From Bacteroidota bacterium (GTDB lineage Bacteria; Bacteroidota; Bacteroidia; Palsa-965): a DNA stretch of 64,000 nucleotides. The notes beneath the pieces are model-generated. The model was not told the origin of the DNA, ran no database searches, and saw only the letters and a program-made list of their open reading frames with translations. The stretch spans positions 62,001 to 126,000 of the forward strand of contig JADBYT010000001.1 of assembly GCA_020402865.1 (NCBI GenBank). The letters run 5' to 3'. Positions 51,943-59,124 of this stretch are shown one piece after another (position 1 is the first letter of the stretch; each line of letters opens with the position of its first letter). The translations under genes were made by a program, and so were the position numbers.

Positions 51943-51960
51943 GCCGAACGAACATTCGGT
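51943..51960. promoter_or_regulatory. TetR operator-like palindrome, site 1 (SDR operon)
   Basis: CCGAA (51944-51948) and TTCGG (51955-51959) form an inverted repeat with 6-nt centre. It matches sites 2 and 3 at the half site TTCGGT. It lies between the tetR stop and the SDR start. Confidence 0.6.
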
Positions 51961-51974
51961 TCACATTTAAATTT

Positions 51975-52556
51975 TTAATCAATTTTTACCCCGTCCCAAG
52001 TAGTTTGAACTGCTTGTTTAAGGCGGGTCGGGTTCATTTTATACTGACCGCTGAGGTGAAGTTTTACGCAGGTGGTAATGTTGCCGTAAATCAGCCCCAC
52101 CAGCAATTCAGGATCCATATTACGCAGGATGCCGTGTTTTACACCTTGAGCAATGAATGCCACTACGGGGGCGTAGAAATGTTCATTTTCCTCGCGGGTG
52201 TGGGTGGCGATATAGGGCGAATTGGCGTACTGTTCGAGAAACAGAAATCCGTCGGGATTGCTTACGAAATGCTTGTAAAGATTCATCCAGAAACGGAAAA
52301 ACCGTTCGCGGTAATTGTCGCCCGGTTTATCGCCTTTGAGCAGGGCGCGGCCCATGTGTTCTTTTTGCTGTGCATACAACGCGGCAATAATTGCTTCCTT
52401 ACTTACAAAGTGATGATAGATTGTGCCTGTGCCCACGCCGGCTTCTTTGGCCACCTGCGACATGGGCGCATTGTGAAAGCCGTTGTTGCGGATGAGGCGC
52501 AGCGTGGCATTAAGTATGGCCAGTTTTTTTTCGGTATCGGAAGTAATGCGTGTCAT
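51975..52556 (-). CDS. TetR/AcrR family transcriptional repressor
   Basis: 193 residues. N-terminal HTH: KLAILNATLRLIRNNGFHNA, MSQVAKEAGVGTGTIYHHFV (the recognition helix), SKEAIIAALYAQQ. The C-terminal ligand-binding part is variable and helical. ATG at 52556 (MTRITSDTEKK) is preferred; 12 extra codons upstream would overlap its own operator. It heads the operon tetR-SDR-membrane protein-MBL and a palindrome overlaps its predicted transcription start, so it probably represses itself. Confidence 0.92.
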   Translation of the reverse strand: MTRITSDTEKKLAILNATLRLIRNNGFHNAPMSQVAKEAGVGTGTIYHHFVSKEAIIAALYAQQKEHMGRALLKGDKPGDNYRERFFRFWMNLYKHFVSNPDGFLFLEQYANSPYIATHTREENEHFYAPVVAFIAQGVKHGILRNMDPELLVGLIYGNITTCVKLHLSGQYKMNPTRLKQAVQTTWDGVKID

Positions 52557-52569
52557 CTGAAATACAAAA

Positions 52570-52587
52570 ACAGAACAGTTATTCGGT
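52570..52587. promoter_or_regulatory. TetR operator-like palindrome, site 2 (tetR promoter)
   Basis: Imperfect inverted repeat GAAC....ATTCGGT. It covers the predicted start of tetR transcription (about 52584), just downstream of the -7 box at 52590-52597. Confidence 0.55.
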
Positions 52588-52589
52588 CG

Positions 52590-52622
52590 CAAAAATAGCC
52601 CGGTTTATTTTATAAGAGCAAA
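52590..52622 (-). promoter_or_regulatory. Bacteroidota promoter of tetR
   Basis: On the minus strand TTTG (52619-52622), 21 nt, TATTTTTG (52590-52597). A full consensus match. Confidence 0.65.
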
Positions 52623-52671
52623 AATATTTGCTCGTTTATTGGCTAAATATTTGATATACAGAAAAATAAAA

Positions 52672-52689
52672 ACAGAATGATTGTTCGGT
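52672..52689. promoter_or_regulatory. TetR operator-like palindrome, site 3
   Basis: Matches site 2 at 13 of 18 positions and site 1 at the TTCGGT half. It lies between tetR and the divergent B12-binding gene, about 75 bases upstream of that gene's -7 box. Confidence 0.45.
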
Positions 52690-52763
52690 TTTGTAGCATG
52701 TGGGATAATTAGTGAAGAAAGAAGTGAGAAATGCCGGAAATTACGGGCAGCAAAACATTTTGC

Positions 52764-52771
52764 TAAATTTG
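52764..52771 (+). promoter_or_regulatory. TAnnTTTG -7 box for the B12-binding gene
   Basis: TAAATTTG, ending 3 nt before ATG 52775; the transcript would be leaderless or nearly so. Confidence 0.5.
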
Positions 52772-52774
52772 CGC

Positions 52775-53185
52775 ATGATGAATCGACCCATACGCGTGCT
52801 TGTAGCTAAGGTAGGGCTCGACGGCCATGACCGGGGAGCTAAGGTAATTGCGTCGTTCCTGCGCGATGCGGGGATGGAAGTAATTTACACCGGGTTGCGG
52901 CAAACACCCGAAATGGTGGTGAATGCGGCGTTGCAGGAAGATGTGGATGCCATTGGGGTGAGCATTCTTTCGGGTGCGCACATGACGGTTTTCCCGAAAA
53001 TACAGACGTTAATGAAGGAGAAGGGGCTTAATGATGTGCTGCTTACCGGCGGCGGCATTATTCCCGATGCCGATATGAAAAAGCTGAATGAAATGGGTGT
53101 GGGCCGTTTGTTTCCGCCCGGCACCGATACCAAAACCATAGTGGATTATATTACCGGCTACGTGCAGGAGCACCGCCGTTTCTGA
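52775..53185 (+). CDS. Methylmalonyl-CoA mutase small subunit (B12-binding domain protein)
   Basis: 136 residues forming one cobalamin-binding Rossmann domain: [20 protein letters not shown] holds the DxHxxG motif with the Co-binding His; [13 protein letters not shown] and [13 protein letters not shown] are the next loops; [19 protein letters not shown] closes it. This is the C-terminal domain of methylmalonyl-CoA (or isobutyryl-CoA) mutase as a separate chain, as in archaeal and some bacterial two-subunit enzymes. A large catalytic subunit must be elsewhere. Start ATG at 52775 or 52778. Confidence 0.9.
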   Translation: MMNRPIRVLVAKVGLDGHDRGAKVIASFLRDAGMEVIYTGLRQTPEMVVNAALQEDVDAIGVSILSGAHMTVFPKIQTLMKEKGLNDVLLTGGGIIPDADMKKLNEMGVGRLFPPGTDTKTIVDYITGYVQEHRRF

Positions 53186-53226
53186 TTTTCCGCGAAAGCG
53201 GCACGATTTTTCCATAGCTTACTGGC

Positions 53227-53925
53227 ATGATCAGCCGCATATCCCTTTTGTTTTCCGTTTTTCTGCCGGTGCTGTTTGCCTCTTGCGACGGCGACGTGCG
53301 TTTTACTACCGAGCAGCCGCAGGGCGTGGCGGCTCTGCCCGAGGTTCCGGCCGTGCTGCGTGGCGTGTGGGCCAGCGGCTCCGATACCCTTACCATTGCC
53401 CCCCGCCGGCTGAGCTTGGCCCGTAGTTCGCGCCGCACTGTGCCGCTGGCCGATACAAGCCGCATGGGAATTAGCCGCAATACAGCCGGCAAATACGTGT
53501 TCCGCGCCGGCGACTTCCGCTCAGTTGAGCGCGTAAGCGGTGATTCCATGATCATTGTTTCGCGCACGGTAAACCATTACCAGCTTGGCCGCGATACCAC
53601 CCTTAAAGCCTGGAACGCAAGCTGGTGGCTCAGTACACGCGCCGATTCGGCCACCTGGAAAGTCATGCAGATTTCGGTACGCAAGAAACAACTCATAATT
53701 GCCGTGCCCAGCCTCAACCGCGAAGAAAAACGAGCCATTGCCCAGCGTATGGCTAATTCGGGGCGTGATACGGATAATTCTGGCACTTTTTCGCAAATCA
53801 CCCCCTTTAGCCGCAATAAACCCGACGATAACTATTTTATTGTGGCGGCCACCCCGGCACAGCTTAAACAACTTCAGCAAAAGGGACTTTTCAGGCCCGT
53901 GGCTACTTTTGTGAAAATAAAATAA
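53227..53925 (+). CDS. Hypothetical lipoprotein
   Basis: 232 residues. A signal peptide ends in a lipobox (LLFSVFLPVLFASC, then DGDV), so it should be a lipid-anchored envelope protein. The mature part is basic and beta-rich (VLRGVWASGSDTLTIAPRRL, GKYVFRAGDFRSVERV) with a C-terminal helical segment (ATPAQLKQLQQKGLF). I do not recognise the family. It lies 41 bases after the B12-binding gene on the same strand. Confidence 0.7.
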   Translation: MISRISLLFSVFLPVLFASCDGDVRFTTEQPQGVAALPEVPAVLRGVWASGSDTLTIAPRRLSLARSSRRTVPLADTSRMGISRNTAGKYVFRAGDFRSVERVSGDSMIIVSRTVNHYQLGRDTTLKAWNASWWLSTRADSATWKVMQISVRKKQLIIAVPSLNREEKRAIAQRMANSGRDTDNSGTFSQITPFSRNKPDDNYFIVAATPAQLKQLQQKGLFRPVATFVKIK

Positions 53926-54070
53926 GGGGCTGCCCGAAATTTTTTTACTGCATTTACACCGATTTAGACGTAAGTTCAAATCAGGGCAAATGACTTGCTT
54001 TCAGATCGGTGCATAAAAGACCGCTTCTGACTTTAAGGTATAATCCGTAACTTAAAAATAACGCGATTGC

Positions 54071-54102
54071 TTGCAGATGTGAATTAAATCTCTATATATT
54101 TG
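54071..54102 (+). promoter_or_regulatory. Promoter of the homoserine dehydrogenase leader
   Basis: TTG (54071-54073), 21 nt, then TATATTTG (54095-54102). Start expected near 54108, about 64 nt before the leader-peptide ATG. The rest of 53926-54171 shows no gene. Confidence 0.6.
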
Positions 54103-54171
54103 CTATGAATTTAGAAACACAGTTACGTCTGTCAGGCAAAACAGCGTAATCAAAATATCCAAGATTTCAAC

Positions 54172-54270
54172 ATGAGACCTGTTGTGTCCGCAGCCCGAAT
54201 TACTTACATGTGCGCCAGCATGTGTATGTGTCGTTGCATCCGCATCGAACCGGGAACACCTGCGTCATAA
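54172..54270 (+). CDS. Met/Cys-rich leader peptide of hom (32 aa)
   Basis: A 32-codon frame from ATG 54172 to TAA 54268-54270. Codons 13-22 read MCASMCMCRC: three Met and four Cys in ten. It lies between a good promoter and a strong terminator (54298-54330) and upstream of homoserine dehydrogenase. This is the expected form of a leader peptide that senses methionine/cysteine supply by ribosome stalling. Such a density of Met and Cys by chance is very unlikely. It is too short for gene finders. Confidence 0.7.
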   Translation: MRPVVSAARITYMCASMCMCRCIRIEPGTPAS

Positions 54271-54310
54271 CTAAGTTGATTGTTGGTGTGTTGAGCGAAG
54301 CCCTCCCGGT
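54249..54310 (+). promoter_or_regulatory. Candidate antiterminator of the hom attenuator
   Basis: ACCGGGA (54249-54255, leader codons 26-28) pairs exactly with TCCCGGT (54304-54310), the 5' arm of the terminator. ACACC (54256-54260) can also pair with GGTGT (54285-54289), stacking on the first helix. The pairing excludes the terminator. Confidence 0.55.
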
Positions 54311-54330
54311 AAAACCGGAGGGCTTTTTTT
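54298..54330 (+). terminator. Attenuator terminator upstream of hom
   Basis: Twelve-pair stem with one bulged C (54298-54310 with 54314-54325), loop AAA, then T7 (54324-54330). No complete gene lies between the promoter and this terminator except the leader peptide. Confidence 0.85.
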
Positions 54331-54391
54331 ATTTCATACCACTTCATTCCGATCTGATTTTTAAACCCAAGCCAACAAACAGAATATACAG

Positions 54392-54472
54392 ATGAGACCC
54401 GATTTGCGATCAGCCATTCACTCAAACCACCAGCTACCCGCCTGCCGAATGCGCGGATGTTGTAAAACGTAA
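54392..54472 (+). CDS. Possible second leader peptide upstream of hom (26 aa)
   Basis: A 26-codon frame from ATG 54392 to TAA 54470-54472, ending ACRMRGCCKT (three Cys, one Met). Like the first leader it begins MRP, and its end resembles the Cys/Met/Arg end of the sulfite-operon leader (CCMRSRQ). No T-run terminator follows; instead CCCGGCGG (54534-54541) pairs with CCGCCGGG (54580-54587) 14 bases before the hom start. It could control translation, or be a chance frame. Confidence 0.4.
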   Translation: MRPDLRSAIHSNHQLPACRMRGCCKT

Positions 54473-54601
54473 TTCCATTGCTTGGGCCGAAGCTCAAAGG
54501 CCGGCAATTCGTTCATAATTGTTCAACACACCACCCGGCGGCGGCCGGCGTGAAAATCAAATCAGAAACAAAGGCTGCACCGCCGGGCAGTTACCGATTT
54601 T

Positions 54602-55819
54602 ATGAGTAACGAAAAACTCTCAGTAGCCCTTTTCGGGTTCGGATGCGTGGGGCAGGGGCTCTACGATGTGTTAAACCATTCAGAAGTATTTCAGGCTGAT
54701 ATTGCCCGTATTTGTGTGAAGGATCCGGCAAAGGAACGCCGGGTAAACAGTTCGCTGATTACCTTTAATAAAGAAGATATTCTGGGCCGCAACGATATTG
54801 ACGTGGTGGTGGAAATGATTACCGATACCGATGAGGCCTACCGCATAGTAAGCAGGGCTTTAAGTAATGGTGTAAATGTGGTAAGTGCCAGCAAAAAAAT
54901 GCTTGCTACCTATTTCAGCGAACTGCATCGTTTGCAGGAGGCGCATGGTACGGCGCTCATATACGAAGGATCGGCCGGAGGAAGTATTCCTATTATCCGC
55001 ACACTCGAAGAGTATTACGATAATGAATTGCTGAGCAGCATACGCGGCATCCTCAACGGCACCACCAACTACATCCTCACGCGAATGGAACTTGAAGGCC
55101 GCGATTATGCGGATGTGCTCCGTGATGCCCAGCAAAGCGGTTTTGCCGAAGCGGATCCCTGGTCGGATGTGGCCGGATACGATACAATGTATAAAACACT
55201 GCTGCTGAGTATTCATGCCTTTGGTATTGTGCTTAAGCCCGAACAGATTCTTAATCTGGGCATCCAGCACATCAGCTTTGCCGATATCCGCTACGCCCGT
55301 GAAAAAGGGCTGCGCATACGTCTCATTGGCTATGCCGCAAAAGCAGGCGATAAATTCAGAGTTTACGTATTGCCGCATTTTGTAAAAGCCGATGATGAAC
55401 TGTATAAAGTGCAATACGAATACAACGGCATTGAGGTAGAAGGCGCATACTCGTGCAAACAAACATTTACCGGTAAAGGCGCCGGAAGCCATCCCACCGG
55501 AAGCGCAGTACTGTCTGATATTTCGGCACTTACCTATAATTATAAGTATGCCTATAAAAAGCTCAACAAACTTCGACGGCTCAAAGAAGAACAGGGGCAA
55601 ACCGGGAACGATGAAACGTTACTCGACAAAGACTTTACCCTCAAACTCTACATTCGCTATCAGTCGAAAGACGAACTCGCAGGGCTTGATATACGCCGCG
55701 TGGAAGAAGAGTATAAGTCGGCCGATGTAAATTTCATTATTGCTGAAGTGGGTTTTCAATCGCTTTATACTTTGCGTGATAACAAGGCTCAAAAACTCTT
55801 TATCTGTGTGCTGGCGTAG
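54602..55819 (+). CDS. hom: Homoserine dehydrogenase
   Basis: Reduces aspartate semialdehyde to homoserine, precursor of methionine, threonine and isoleucine. NAD(P) motif ALFGFGCVGQGLYDVL; VVSASKKMLA; catalytic domain GSAGGSIPIIRTLEEYY, IRGILNGTTNYILTRME and FAEADPWSDVAGYDTMYKTL with the conserved Asp and Lys. 405 residues, monofunctional; no aspartokinase is fused. C-terminal residues from about 310 look like an extra regulatory or ACT-like part. The Met/Cys leader upstream suggests its main use here is methionine synthesis. Confidence 0.9.
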   Translation: MSNEKLSVALFGFGCVGQGLYDVLNHSEVFQADIARICVKDPAKERRVNSSLITFNKEDILGRNDIDVVVEMITDTDEAYRIVSRALSNGVNVVSASKKMLATYFSELHRLQEAHGTALIYEGSAGGSIPIIRTLEEYYDNELLSSIRGILNGTTNYILTRMELEGRDYADVLRDAQQSGFAEADPWSDVAGYDTMYKTLLLSIHAFGIVLKPEQILNLGIQHISFADIRYAREKGLRIRLIGYAAKAGDKFRVYVLPHFVKADDELYKVQYEYNGIEVEGAYSCKQTFTGKGAGSHPTGSAVLSDISALTYNYKYAYKKLNKLRRLKEEQGQTGNDETLLDKDFTLKLYIRYQSKDELAGLDIRRVEEEYKSADVNFIIAEVGFQSLYTLRDNKAQKLFICVLA

Positions 55820-55950
55820 GTCGGTTGGATAAGATGTTTCAACAGGTGTTTTGGGGCGTTGGTCTATTATCCGAAACTTCTGGGTGCGTATCATCGTTTT
55901 CTACCATATCTTGCATAGAAAACGCGTTTGTTTTTCCATCCCATGTCGGG

Positions 55951-55982
55951 GAAAACAATTGCGTGAAAACAATTGCATGAAA
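55951..55982 (+). repeat. Short direct repeat upstream of the PAS-LuxR gene
   Basis: GAAAACAATTGC occurs twice in tandem (55951-55962 and 55965-55976), followed by GTGAAA/ATGAAA. An inverted GCAATTG lies nearby (56003-56009). The pair ends 46 bases before the regulator start and could be its binding site. Confidence 0.4.
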
Positions 55983-56028
55983 CCGTGTTTATGTAATCAT
56001 GTGCAATTGAAAACAGAAATACAGACCC

Positions 56029-56781
56029 ATGAAAACCCAACCTGATTTCGATGTACTGACATCGCGCCTGGCTGATGCCAGCGGTGCACTCGGTGAGCTG
56101 AAAGCTGCTTCTGACGCGCTCGAAAACCTGACCCGTGAATTGCGTGACAACCAGCGTTTGCTGGAGCAGATTTTAACGCATATTCCGGCACTGGTAATGA
56201 TGATTGATCCGGCAAACCGAAGCCTGAAGTGGGCAAACCCGCAAATGGAATCATTGCTTGGCTGGACGGCTGAGGAAGCGATTGAACGTGGCGGTGCATT
56301 TTTTGATGCCGTGCTCGAAAGCGAGGAACAAAACCGTATTGCTGATGCAGCCAATGCACTTGCCGATGAAAATCAGCATGTGTTTCAGCAGATTTGCCGC
56401 ATGACCAACCGTTTTGGCGATACACTCCGGTTCAACAGCCGTTTCAGTGTGTTTGAACGTCATGCCAACGGTATGCCCAAACTGCTGCTTTGCGTGGCGC
56501 TTGATATTACGCAGCAAACCGAAACGGAAAACGAACTCAAGGCGCTGCTGCGCAACATGAGTTCGCCCGAAGACGATGCCCGCGTGCGCAGCATCACCCG
56601 CCGCGAACTGGAAGTGCTTCAGCTCATTGCCCAGCAATACAGCACCAAGCAAATTGCCGATGCACTGCACATCAGCATTCCCACCGTGGAAACACACCGC
56701 CGCAATCTGCTGCGCAAAATCAACGTGAAAAACACAGCCGGTCTTATCCGCTTTGCAGTGGAACAGCGGCTCATCGGTTAA
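56029..56781 (+). CDS. PAS domain LuxR-family transcriptional regulator
   Basis: 250 residues. An N-terminal coiled-coil (about 10-45) leads to a PAS domain at about 45-165 (ILTHIPALVMMIDPANRSLKW, MESLLGWTAEEAI, LLLCVALDITQQ). A LuxR-type HTH follows at about 183-245 (SITRRELEVLQLIAQQYSTK, QIADALHISIPTVETHRRNL). No kinase domain or receiver; the PAS may bind a small molecule or cofactor directly. It is monocistronic with a strong terminator. Overlapping frames on the other strand look like shadows. Confidence 0.9.
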   Translation: MKTQPDFDVLTSRLADASGALGELKAASDALENLTRELRDNQRLLEQILTHIPALVMMIDPANRSLKWANPQMESLLGWTAEEAIERGGAFFDAVLESEEQNRIADAANALADENQHVFQQICRMTNRFGDTLRFNSRFSVFERHANGMPKLLLCVALDITQQTETENELKALLRNMSSPEDDARVRSITRRELEVLQLIAQQYSTKQIADALHISIPTVETHRRNLLRKINVKNTAGLIRFAVEQRLIG

Positions 56782-56796
56782 CTTACCCCGATTGCT

Positions 56797-56830
56797 AAAC
56801 GCCCCGGCAGCATTGCAGCCGGGGCGTTTT
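56797..56830 (+). terminator. Rho-independent terminator
   Basis: 12-bp stem (56797-56808 with 56818-56829), GC-rich, loop of 9, T4 then CTTTTT. It ends the PAS-LuxR gene. Confidence 0.85.
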
Positions 56831-56863
56831 CTTTTTGCGGCCTGACCGTTTCGCCGGCTGGTT

Positions 56864-57025
56864 TTGTACACCAACAACCAGCTGCACGAAATTTACCTTA
56901 CGGTGAAAGAAGTAGCGGTAAAAGCAGACAGCAAAGGCAAGGAAACGGAAGCTGAAAAAGACGAGGTAAAAGAAGTGATGATTCCACGTCAGCTGTATGA
57001 TTTACTGGTATCCCGGTTCGGGTAA
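56864..57025 (+). CDS. Possible small ORF (53 aa), TTG start, uncertain
   Basis: Between the terminator at 56830 and the polyprenyl synthetase gene an open frame from TTG 56864 to TAA 57025 encodes 53 residues. They are lysine- and glutamate-rich with an amphipathic look (YTNNQLHEIYLTVKEVAVKA, VMIPRQLYDLLVSRFG). No ATG is in frame at the start. It may be a real small gene, the broken 3' end of a longer one, or chance. The rest of this 302-bp gap shows only the downstream promoter. Confidence 0.3.
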   Translation: MYTNNQLHEIYLTVKEVAVKADSKGKETEAEKDEVKEVMIPRQLYDLLVSRFG

Positions 57026-57065
57026 AGGCCGCATTAAAGCGTGGCGGTGCGTGCGAAACAATGCG

Positions 57066-57073
57066 TACATTTG
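57066..57073 (+). promoter_or_regulatory. TAnnTTTG -7 box for the polyprenyl synthetase gene
   Basis: TACATTTG, 10 nt before ATG 57084. Confidence 0.55.
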
Positions 57074-57083
57074 CCCTTAGTTT

Positions 57084-58067
57084 ATGCCGAATATCAACGA
57101 CATCAAATCGCCGGTTGCTGCCGAAATGGAAATTTTCGAGCAGAAGTTCCGGCAGTCGATGAAAAGTTCGGTGCCGCTGCTCGATAAGATTACCCAGTAC
57201 ATCGTAAAACGCAAGGGCAAACAAATCAGACCCATGTTTGTGTTTCTGGCGGCCAAGCTTTGCGGAGAGATCAACGACTCTACGTATCGTGCAGCGGCGC
57301 TTATTGAACTGCTGCACACGGCCACACTGGTACATGATGATGTAGTGGATGACTCGAACATGCGGCGCGGCTTTTTCTCTGTAAACGCACTCTGGAAAAA
57401 CAAAATAGCCGTGCTCGTGGGCGATTATCTCCTCTCGCGCGGCTTGTTGCTTTCCATTGATCACAACGACTTCAGACTGCTGCACATTGTATCCAACGCC
57501 GTGCGTGAAATGAGCGAGGGCGAACTGCTGCAGATTGAAAAGGCACGCCGCCTGGATATTGCCGAGCCGGTTTACTTCGAAATCATTCGCCAGAAAACAG
57601 CTTCACTCATTGCCTCCTGTTGCGCCTGCGGAGCTGCCAGTGTAACCGACAACGAGGCCGTGCAGAAACAAATGCAGGAGTTTGGTGAGCTCACCGGCAT
57701 TGCTTTCCAGATTAAAGACGATTTGTTTGACTATGGCGATCCCGCCGAACAAGGGCAGATTGGAAAACCCACCGGCATCGACATTAAAGAGAAAAAAATG
57801 ACCCTGCCGCTCATTTTTGCACTCCACAATGCCACCGCACCTGAGCGCCGCCGCATTATCAACATCATAAAAAACCACAACGAAGATCCCCGCAAAGTGG
57901 AAGACGTAGTGGCCTTTGTACACAAAAGCGGCGGCATACAATACGCTACCGAAAAAATGTACGATTACCGCCGCCGCGCACTCGATATTCTCAACACTTT
58001 CCCCGACGGCCCTGCCCGCAAGGCCCTCAACGACCTGCTCATCTTTACCACTGAGCGCCGTAAGTAA
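57084..58067 (+). CDS. Polyprenyl diphosphate synthase (IspB-like)
   Basis: Trans-prenyl chain elongation enzyme making the side chain of menaquinone. First Asp-rich motif LVHDDVVDDSNMRRG (about 85-100), second FQIKDDLFDYGD (about 212-223), and KRKGKQIRPMFVFLAAKL for IPP binding. 327 residues, fitting octaprenyl or heptaprenyl synthases. The residues before the first Asp motif (LIELLHTATLVHDD) suggest long chain length, but the exact length cannot be fixed. Confidence 0.93.
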   Translation: MPNINDIKSPVAAEMEIFEQKFRQSMKSSVPLLDKITQYIVKRKGKQIRPMFVFLAAKLCGEINDSTYRAAALIELLHTATLVHDDVVDDSNMRRGFFSVNALWKNKIAVLVGDYLLSRGLLLSIDHNDFRLLHIVSNAVREMSEGELLQIEKARRLDIAEPVYFEIIRQKTASLIASCCACGAASVTDNEAVQKQMQEFGELTGIAFQIKDDLFDYGDPAEQGQIGKPTGIDIKEKKMTLPLIFALHNATAPERRRIINIIKNHNEDPRKVEDVVAFVHKSGGIQYATEKMYDYRRRALDILNTFPDGPARKALNDLLIFTTERRK

Positions 58068-58131
58068 CCGCCACTTATCAATACGCTTCCGCCGCGCGCA
58101 AACATACCCGCATCAATCACTGCACATTGCG

Positions 58132-58139
58132 TATTTTTG
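58132..58139 (+). promoter_or_regulatory. TAnnTTTG -7 box for the MORN lipoprotein gene
   Basis: TATTTTTG, 19 nt before ATG 58159. Confidence 0.5.
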
Positions 58140-58158
58140 AATCCGATACTTTTTCCCA

Positions 58159-58638
58159 ATGAAATACGCTGCACACACCTTTATCGCTTTTACCTGCCTC
58201 CTGCTGGCCGCCTGCTCCGGCAAACCGGCCCCAATAACAAACGCCGATACAACTACCCAACCCGGACAGACCCGCGGTTTGAGCGTTAGCCCCGTTTCGG
58301 CTCCCGTTACAAAAAAAGTATCCGACTCCATTTTCAACGGCGATTATATTGAACGCTACGAAAGCGGCATCATCTTTAAACGCGGCTACATTCAGGGCGG
58401 GCAGGCACAAGGTACCTGGCTCACCTTCCATCCGAACGGAAAACTTTACAGCCAGGGAGAATATAAAAACGGCCTCCGTCAGGGATATGCCGTGAGCTAC
58501 GACGAAAACGGAAGTATGACATCAGAAGGATATTACAAAGACGGGAAACATGTAGGGAAATGGGTATATAACCTGAATGGTGTGAAGAAAGAGATTGATT
58601 ACGGTGGCGAAATTCCGGCCGAATACCTCAAGAAGTAA
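58159..58638 (+). CDS. MORN-repeat lipoprotein
   Basis: 159 residues. Signal peptide with lipobox (FIAFTCLLLAAC, SGKP) followed by a low-complexity Thr/Pro linker. From about 65 on there are three or four MORN-type antitoxin-like repeats (GTWLTFHPNGKLYSQGEYKN, GLRQGYAVSYDENGSM, GKHVGKWVYNLNG). Such proteins are lipid-anchored, of unknown function, and frequent in Bacteroidota. Confidence 0.82.
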   Translation: MKYAAHTFIAFTCLLLAACSGKPAPITNADTTTQPGQTRGLSVSPVSAPVTKKVSDSIFNGDYIERYESGIIFKRGYIQGGQAQGTWLTFHPNGKLYSQGEYKNGLRQGYAVSYDENGSMTSEGYYKDGKHVGKWVYNLNGVKKEIDYGGEIPAEYLKK

Positions 58639-58701
58639 CCCTTGTTCAATTTCCATGTTTTCTATCAAATCAAGCGGCGAGGCTAACGCTAACGTTGCAG
58701 C

Positions 58702-59124
58702 ATGATAACCCTGGATTCAGTACAAATGGAAACGCTTACTTCTACATCACACCTCCGTTTTGATCCCGAAAAGCGCATTATGTACGTCACTGCACGTGCC
58801 GGTGCCATGTTTGACGTAGAGCAGGTAAAGGAGAATAAGTCTGCCGCACTCAGCATTGCTGATCAGCAATTGTTTTCATTATTGTTTATTACTGAAGGCG
58901 AAATTACGGCTACTCCGCAGGCCCGTCAGCTTCAGGCTTCGGCTGAGTTCTGTGAAGGCCTTTATGCGGTGGGACTGATGAGTTCATCGCATGCCATGAA
59001 AATTCTGGCCAATTTTTACTTGCGCATCAATCGCCCCGAAATTCCCACACGCTTTTTCACACGGCTCGAATCAGCCGAAGATTGGCTTGCCTCGTTTGCG
59101 CTTTCGCGGGTTAATACTTTATAA
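58702..59124 (+). CDS. STAS/SEC14-like (DUF7793-type) protein, paralogue 1
   Basis: 140 residues, soluble. Shares with the protein at 62787 the segment AMKILANFYLRINRPEIPTRFF (in parts: AMKIL, NFYLRINRP, PTRFF) and a final xxAEDWLxxF. The pattern resembles the STAS/SEC14-like DUF7793 family of Bacteroidota, whose role is unknown. Its 3' end overlaps the end of the convergent T9SS gene by 14 bases. Confidence 0.65.
   Translation: MITLDSVQMETLTSTSHLRFDPEKRIMYVTARAGAMFDVEQVKENKSAALSIADQQLFSLLFITEGEITATPQARQLQASAEFCEGLYAVGLMSSSHAMKILANFYLRINRPEIPTRFFTRLESAEDWLASFALSRVNTL

Noticed and set aside
54105-54149. 14-codon frame just upstream of the hom leader peptide
   Set aside because: Its ATG lies at or before the predicted transcription start and it has no Met/Cys enrichment.
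54172-54601. SAM riboswitch in the hom leader
   Set aside because: I could not find the core pairing or conserved motifs of SAM-I or SAM-II by eye; the leader-peptide model explains more. A covariance search would settle it.
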